Source of the DNA: Prevotella sp. UBA3776
GTDB taxonomy: Bacteria > Bacteroidota > Bacteroidia > Bacteroidales > Bacteroidaceae
Length of the DNA stretch: 15,286 bases
Assembly (NCBI GenBank): GCA_002369515.1
Contig: DFFM01000015.1
Coordinates: forward strand, 137,205-152,490
Direction of reading: 5' to 3'
Numbering within the stretch: the stretch's first letter is position 1; every line of letters begins with the position of its first letter. Of this stretch, positions 12,024-15,286 are shown one piece after another. Made by a program: the position numbers and the translations under genes. The notes beneath the pieces were generated by a model, which ran no database searches, was not told the origin of the DNA, and saw nothing but the letters and a program-made list of their open reading frames with translations.

Positions 12024-12098
12024 TCTGTTCTTTCTCAGTCTTTTTTTACGCTTGTGTGTAGCCATCTTGTGGCCCTTTTTCTTTTTTCCGTTTGGCAT
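12009..12098 (-). CDS. 29-residue highly basic AURKAIP1/COX24-like protein
   Basis: A tiny gene between HU and rng encodes MPNGKKKKGHKMATHKRKKR followed by LRKNRHKSK, with TAA at 12009-12011. Nearly two thirds of the residues are Lys, Arg or His. The pattern KMxxHKxKKxxRKxRHK resembles the C-terminal motif of the AURKAIP1/COX24 family, which includes the mitochondrial small-subunit protein mS38, so it is probably a ribosome-associated peptide. Small size and position make it easy to miss. It lies 84 bases after HU and 92 before rng, with no terminator in between, so co-transcription is likely. The family link is from motif memory, not a search. Confidence 0.75.
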   Translation of the reverse strand: MPNGKKKKGHKMATHKRKKRLRKNRHKSK

Positions 12099-12182
12099 AG
12101 CCTTAAAATGTTTAAATGGTTTATATTAATGTGTGAATTCTTGTCGTTGTTGTCTGCCGTGCGTCATGAGCGGCCTTTCTTC

Positions 12183-12461
12183 TTATTCGCCTTTCATTTT
12201 TGCTACGAAGCTCTTTGCGGGCTTGAAGCTGGGGAAGTCGTGCGCCTCGATGACGATGGTGGTGTTCTTCGAGATGTTGCGGGCGGTTTTTTCAGCTCTG
12301 TGCTTAACAACAAAACTTCCGAATCCTCTCAGATACACGTTGTCTTTGTTCAACATGCTGTTTTTGATGCTCTCCATGAAAGCTTCCACTGTGGCCGACA
12401 CGTCTTTTTTGGCAATGCCTGTCGATTCGGCAATTTCATTGATAATATCTGCTTTAGTCAT
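12183..12461 (-). CDS. HU-family DNA-binding protein
   Basis: A 92-residue histone-like nucleoid protein. The N-terminal MTKADIINEIAESTGIAKKD forms the dimerising helix-turn-helix, followed by the FMESIKNSMLNKDNVYLRGF strand with the conserved GFGSF. The beta-arm region contains RNISKNTTIVIEAHDFPSFK in place of the usual RNPxTG-type tip, then KPAKSFV near the end. The typical length is about 90. The start at 12461 is preferred over an upstream ATG at 12509, which lies inside the promoter. A -7 box is 45 bases upstream. It heads an apparent group with the small basic ORF and rng. Confidence 0.93.
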   Translation of the reverse strand: MTKADIINEIAESTGIAKKDVSATVEAFMESIKNSMLNKDNVYLRGFGSFVVKHRAEKTARNISKNTTIVIEAHDFPSFKPAKSFVAKMKGE

Positions 12462-12506
12462 TGTTCTAAAATGGTTATTATTAGTGTACTTGTTAATTTC
12501 GGAGTG

Positions 12507-12514
12507 CAAAGATA
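12507..12514 (-). promoter_or_regulatory. Bacteroidota -7 promoter element of the HU gene
   Basis: On the minus strand TATCTTTG followed by CAC lies 45 bases before the HU ATG and fits TAnnTTTG. It also separates HU from mutY transcriptionally. I see no good TTTG at -33. Confidence 0.65.
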
Positions 12515-12587
12515 CGAGTTTTTGGCGTGATACGGAAATTTATTTGTGTTTTTTTTGAAAAATAGTGCAAATTAGGGAGTTATCCAG

Positions 12588-13583
12588 TTACAAATACCTT
12601 TCAAAGAGCAGTTCTACGAGCCTTGGGAGTGCGTAGTTGTCGAGTTTTTGCTCGTCCGTCCACAGGTAGCCTTCAGGCAGTTGGGGGCGGCTGTTCAGGT
12701 TGGCCACGTAGAAGTCGGCCGTGAGCACTTGGTGGGTCAGCACGTGGCGCACCCCCTGTCGTCGCAGGCTCACTTGGCCGTCGAGTGTCGGCATTGGTCC
12801 GTCCTCTACGAGCAGCGGTTCCCAAAGCCCCTGCCAGATGTCGCCTTCGCCGCGTCGGTGGAGGGCTGTCTGTCCCTCGTGGCGCAGATAAATATAGATA
12901 AGGTGGCGTTGTTTCGGGGTGAGTTTCTTTTTTTTGGCGGGCAGCTGGTCGATGGTTGCGGTGCTCAGCGCTTCGCAGCTGCCGCTGAGCGGGCATTCGC
13001 CACATCGCGGCGACTGCGGGGTACACACCGTGGCTCCGAAGTCCATCATGCCTTGGTTGAAGGTGCCCGCCTGTCCTTTGGGCAGCAGGCTTTCTGCCAG
13101 GGCGGCAAATGTTTTCTTGCCCAGGGTGGTGTCGATGGGTGTGTCGATGGCGAAGTGGCGCGCCAGCACCCTGTACACGTTGCCATCGACCGCCGCTGCA
13201 TCCAGCCCGAAGGCTATCGAGCCGATGGCCGCCGCCGTATAGTCGCCCACGCCCTTGAGTGCGCGGATGGACTCGAGCGTGTCGGGGAAGTGGCCGAGGG
13301 CTTTTATCTGCTGGGCGGCCTTGTGCAGGTTTCGTGCGCGGCTGTAGTAGCCCAGCCCCTGCCAGCAGCGCAGCACCTCGTCCTCGGTGGCGTCGGCCAG
13401 CAGCTCCACGTGCGGCCAGCGCTGCATGAACCGTTCCCAGTAGGCCCATCCCTGCTGTATGCGCGTCTGTTGCAGGATGATTTCGCTCAGCCACACGGCG
13501 TAAGGGTCGTGCGTTTCGCGCCACGGCAGTTGGCGGCCGTGGCGCGCGTACCAGTTCAGTATGGTATTGGCGAAGTTTCCCAT
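12588..13583 (-). CDS. mutY: A/G-specific adenine DNA glycosylase
   Basis: MutY removes adenine mispaired with 8-oxoguanine in base-excision repair. The 331-residue protein has the catalytic E34 in SEIILQQTRIQQG, the helix-hairpin-helix LKGVGDYTAAAIGS at 109-122 and the catalytic D133 in VDGNVYRVLAR. The four iron-sulfur cysteines C187, C194, C197 and C203 have the standard spacing 6-2-5. The C-terminal part (RRGEGDIWQGLWEPLLVEDG) begins a NUDIX-like recognition domain and includes GVRHVLTHQ. Length and motif order match the family, and no key residue is missing. It has its own -7 box upstream and lies 126 bases before HU. Confidence 0.97.
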   Translation of the reverse strand: MGNFANTILNWYARHGRQLPWRETHDPYAVWLSEIILQQTRIQQGWAYWERFMQRWPHVELLADATEDEVLRCWQGLGYYSRARNLHKAAQQIKALGHFPDTLESIRALKGVGDYTAAAIGSIAFGLDAAAVDGNVYRVLARHFAIDTPIDTTLGKKTFAALAESLLPKGQAGTFNQGMMDFGATVCTPQSPRCGECPLSGSCEALSTATIDQLPAKKKKLTPKQRHLIYIYLRHEGQTALHRRGEGDIWQGLWEPLLVEDGPMPTLDGQVSLRRQGVRHVLTHQVLTADFYVANLNSRPQLPEGYLWTDEQKLDNYALPRLVELLFERYL

Positions 13584-13657
13584 TATTTTCTGTGATTCGT
13601 TTTTTCGGAGCAGTCGTTGTGCATGCTACGCGCATGCTGCGTCAGGCAATTGATTTG

Positions 13658-13665
13658 CAAAGTTA
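13658..13665 (-). promoter_or_regulatory. Probable -7 promoter element of mutY
   Basis: On the minus strand TAACTTTG followed by C fits TAnnTTTG and lies 74 bases before the mutY ATG. The -33 region is T-rich (GTTTTTA) but has no exact TTTG. Confidence 0.55.
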
Positions 13666-13906
13666 CCCTTTTTTGAGTGATAAAAACGGAATGGCGTTTT
13701 ATTTAACAGATTTTAGCGAAACCGCAAAGCTGTCATTTCCTTTTGCGAGGATGTTGTCGTGTTGTGAAATGTTTTTACACCGCCTTCTGTTGGGTTCCGT
13801 TTCGTTCTAGCGTCGGTTTCTGCACATAACAGCCTTTTTGTGCATGGTTTTTGCCGTTCCTTCCCTTTGGTCTGGGTGTGGCTTTTCCGATAGTTTGACA
13901 AAAGTG

Positions 13907-13930
13907 TGCACAAACTGCGGGTTTTGTGCA
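13907..13930. repeat. 8-bp hairpin TGCACAAA/TTTGTGCA
   Basis: TGCACAAA (13907-13914) pairs perfectly with TTTGTGCA (13923-13930) over an 8-base loop. It is the first of three close hairpins. Confidence 0.55.
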
Positions 13931-13985
13931 GAATTTTAACATTCAAAACAATGGCAACCCCAAGTTCTTCGCTTGCAACAAAAAT

Positions 13986-14025
13986 AATATCGTCGGGAGA
14001 TATTTTTTTATCTCCCGACGATATT
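13986..14025. repeat. Perfect 17-bp hairpin with T6 loop
   Basis: AATATCGTCGGGAGATA (13986-14002) is the exact reverse complement of 14009-14025, with a loop of six T residues. The arm sequence recurs, diverged, at 986-1034. Confidence 0.85.
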
Positions 14026-14043
14026 TTTCCAAAGCTCGGCGTG

Positions 14044-14072
14044 AATGCTGCAAGTGGCTGAAATGCAGCATT
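14044..14072. repeat. 9-bp hairpin AATGCTGCA/TGCAGCATT
   Basis: AATGCTGCA (14044-14052) pairs perfectly with TGCAGCATT (14064-14072) over an 11-base loop and is followed by TT only, so it is a poor terminator. Confidence 0.55.
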
Positions 14073-14253
14073 TTGACAAAAACGCTATTTCCCGCATATT
14101 TGCCCGCAAAAACTTTTTTCTGGCTTTCATGGTCCTCTATAGTGTTAAAATTGAGTTAAATTCTTAGAATCTTTTTTACAAAATCGTTTCTTCTCCTCTC
14201 TCGCTGCAAGGAAGGCGACGAGGGGTGGCGGTTGGTTTTTCCTGTTCTGAATT

Positions 14254-14284
14254 TTTGGATTCTGAAAAAAACTCCTTATCTTTG
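14254..14284 (+). promoter_or_regulatory. Consensus Bacteroidota promoter of the metallophosphoesterase gene
   Basis: TTTG (14254-14257), 19 bases, then TATCTTTG (14277-14284) is the textbook -33/-7 arrangement. It is the only full match seen in this window and places the transcript start about 30 bases before the ATG. Confidence 0.85.
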
Positions 14285-14319
14285 CACACCAAGGATAAAC
14301 ATTCTCCACACGCCATTAA

Positions 14320-15033
14320 ATGATGGAAGAAATACTGATTATACCCGATGTTCACGGGCGGACGTTCTGGAAAGAGGCCGTTGCTGCCAGGGAGTATGAG
14401 AAAATCATCTTCTTGGGCGACTATGTCGATCCCTATCCGCAGGAGGGTGTCAATACGGAGGTGGCCTACAATGTGCTGTACGACATCCTCGACTTGAAAC
14501 GCGCCGTCCCCGAGCGCGTAGTGCTGCTGTGGGGCAATCACGACTTGCATTACTACTCCGACTATTTCCGCCAGTATGCCATGGGCAGCCGTTACGATGC
14601 CGACTATGCCGACACGTTCCGCTATCTGTTCGAGACCTATCAGGACTTCTTCCAAATGGCCTTCGAGTGTACAGTCGGGGCCAGGCGCTATCTGCTGACC
14701 CATGCCGGTGTGGTGCCGGTGTGGTACGAAGAGTGCAAGGATGTGGTGGGAGAGCTCACCGCCGAGAATCTGAATGCCCTGCCCGGCACCTATCATGGCA
14801 TGCGAGCGCTGATGCATGTTGGGGCGGTGCGTGGTGGCATTTGGCCGGTGGGCAGTCCTGTGTGGGCCGACGTTTACGAAATGATGGCTTCGGAACCCCT
14901 GGAGGGCATCTACCAGATTTTCGGCCACACGCGGCAGCGGCCTGCCAGCCCTAAGATTACCGACCATTGGGCTTGCATCGACTGTCTGCGTCCGTTCATT
15001 CTCGACAGCCGGGGGCTGTTCATCGTGAAATAG
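14320..15033 (+). CDS. Calcineurin-like metallophosphoesterase
   Basis: A 237-residue cytoplasmic phosphoesterase with a complete two-metal site: PDVHGR (DxH) near residue 10, GDYVDPY (GDxxD) near 33, GNHD near 71, THAG near 128 and GHTRQ near 207. These are the five blocks of the calcineurin-like superfamily, closest in style to the serine/threonine phosphatase or Ap4A hydrolase-like groups. The substrate cannot be read from sequence. Start could be 14320 or 14323 (MMEEIL or MEEIL); the second gives the usual family N-terminus. It has its own consensus promoter and stands alone. Confidence 0.9.
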   Translation: MMEEILIIPDVHGRTFWKEAVAAREYEKIIFLGDYVDPYPQEGVNTEVAYNVLYDILDLKRAVPERVVLLWGNHDLHYYSDYFRQYAMGSRYDADYADTFRYLFETYQDFFQMAFECTVGARRYLLTHAGVVPVWYEECKDVVGELTAENLNALPGTYHGMRALMHVGAVRGGIWPVGSPVWADVYEMMASEPLEGIYQIFGHTRQRPASPKITDHWACIDCLRPFILDSRGLFIVK

Positions 15034-15037
15034 GAGT

Positions 15038-15075
15038 GGTTGGTCGGCGCAGCTGACGAACCGTTCTTTTTATTT
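15038..15075 (+). terminator. Weak possible terminator of the metallophosphoesterase gene
   Basis: GGTT and GTC (15038-15045) can pair with GAC and AACC (15055-15062) around a mismatch, followed by GTTCTTTTTATTT. The stem is short, so this is tentative. Confidence 0.4.
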
Positions 15076-15161
15076 ATGATTATCTGTAATCGTACCACCA
15101 AATCCTTTGTAGCTTAAATCATCCACATAGATGGAAGAATAACGCTCCGCGTCTCATTGCT

Positions 15162-15234
15162 TTTCCCTTCGGCCAGCGACCGTTGGTTCCCGAGCAAGCT
15201 CGCCTACCCGTAGCCTTTGGCTTTCCCTTCGGCC
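15162..15234. repeat. 13-bp direct repeat, 60 bases apart
   Basis: TTTCCCTTCGGCC occurs at 15162-15174 and again at 15222-15234. A short palindrome CGAGCAAGCTCG (15191-15202) lies between them. No gene is visible in 15034-15286. Confidence 0.6.
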
Positions 15235-15286
15235 GCCGATTTTCAATTCAAAAACCAATAAAAACCAACACGGACAAGGAAAAACA

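Larger units (their letters stand above)
13584..14319. other. 736-base non-coding region between divergent genes
   Basis: It holds the mutY promoter, a small GCATGC-flanked hairpin at about 13623-13639, hairpins at 13907-13930, 13986-14025 and 14044-14072, and the metallophosphoesterase promoter. Short open frames (for example 13713-13946 minus) have no protein-like features. I see no tRNA or known RNA gene. Confidence 0.6.

Noticed and set aside
12648..13595. Long plus-strand open frame opposite mutY
   Set aside because: Antisense shadow of mutY, which has all catalytic and iron-sulfur residues.
13713..13946. 77-codon minus-strand open frame upstream of mutY
   Set aside because: No motif, overlaps hairpin sequence and T-rich promoter-like DNA; most likely chance.

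Overview
This window is chromosomal DNA of a Bacteroidales bacterium, most likely a Prevotella-like (Prevotellaceae) species. The evidence is the Bacteroidota core promoter (TTTG, about 19 bases, TAnnTTTG) at several gene starts, the near absence of Shine-Dalgarno sequences, an M6 peptidase and a leucine-rich-repeat protein of Bacteroidales type, and C-terminal tails of the form 'YDLNGR...GIYI...K'. No rRNA, tRNA or CRISPR array was seen.

Layout. 1-804: end of rpsR, then rplI with a long Ala/Glu/Pro tail and an intrinsic terminator. 805-1274: non-coding, with three successive hairpins and a promoter. 1275-3659: two secreted proteins in tandem, a PAP2/class A acid phosphatase and an M6-family metalloprotease. 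3687-7138: a repeat-rich stretch carrying fabD, a frameshifted four-helix-bundle (S23/IVP family) gene, a GH13 alpha-amylase and an AlaX-like tRNA-editing-domain protein. 7950-10103: a secreted two-module leucine-rich-repeat protein. 10112-13583: a minus-strand group of mutY, an HU-family gene, a 29-residue basic protein and rng (RNase G/E), closed by a strong terminator. 13584-14319: non-coding with hairpins. 14320-15033: a metallophosphoesterase behind a textbook promoter.

The most unusual part is 3687-7138. A 37-bp unit (ATCAT, four heptads close to AAAGTTC, then AAAG) occurs as nearly identical terminal inverted repeats (35/37) around the four-helix-bundle gene, giving a discrete 448-bp element (4663-5110). 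A second copy without the gene, with its right arm tandemly expanded, sits in frame inside the amylase (5633-5823). A solo 37-bp end lies immediately before the AlaX-like gene (7102-7138), and a decayed heptad track lies at the fabD promoter (3687-3718). The layout recalls 23S rRNA intervening sequences, in which an S23-type four-helix-bundle ORF is flanked by complementary ends. Here it lies between and inside protein genes. The ends also appear to supply the fabD stop codon and the amylase start codon. Because 7 is not a multiple of 3, AAAGTTC repeats read as the same stop-free heptapeptide in all three frames on one strand. Whether the element moves, and whether the four-helix-bundle protein takes part, is inference.

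Two other inverted pairs of short-period repeats (6927-7095 and 10112-10224) and a hairpin motif shared by two distant intergenic regions (986-1034 and 13986-14025) suggest that this genome holds several dispersed small inverted-repeat families.
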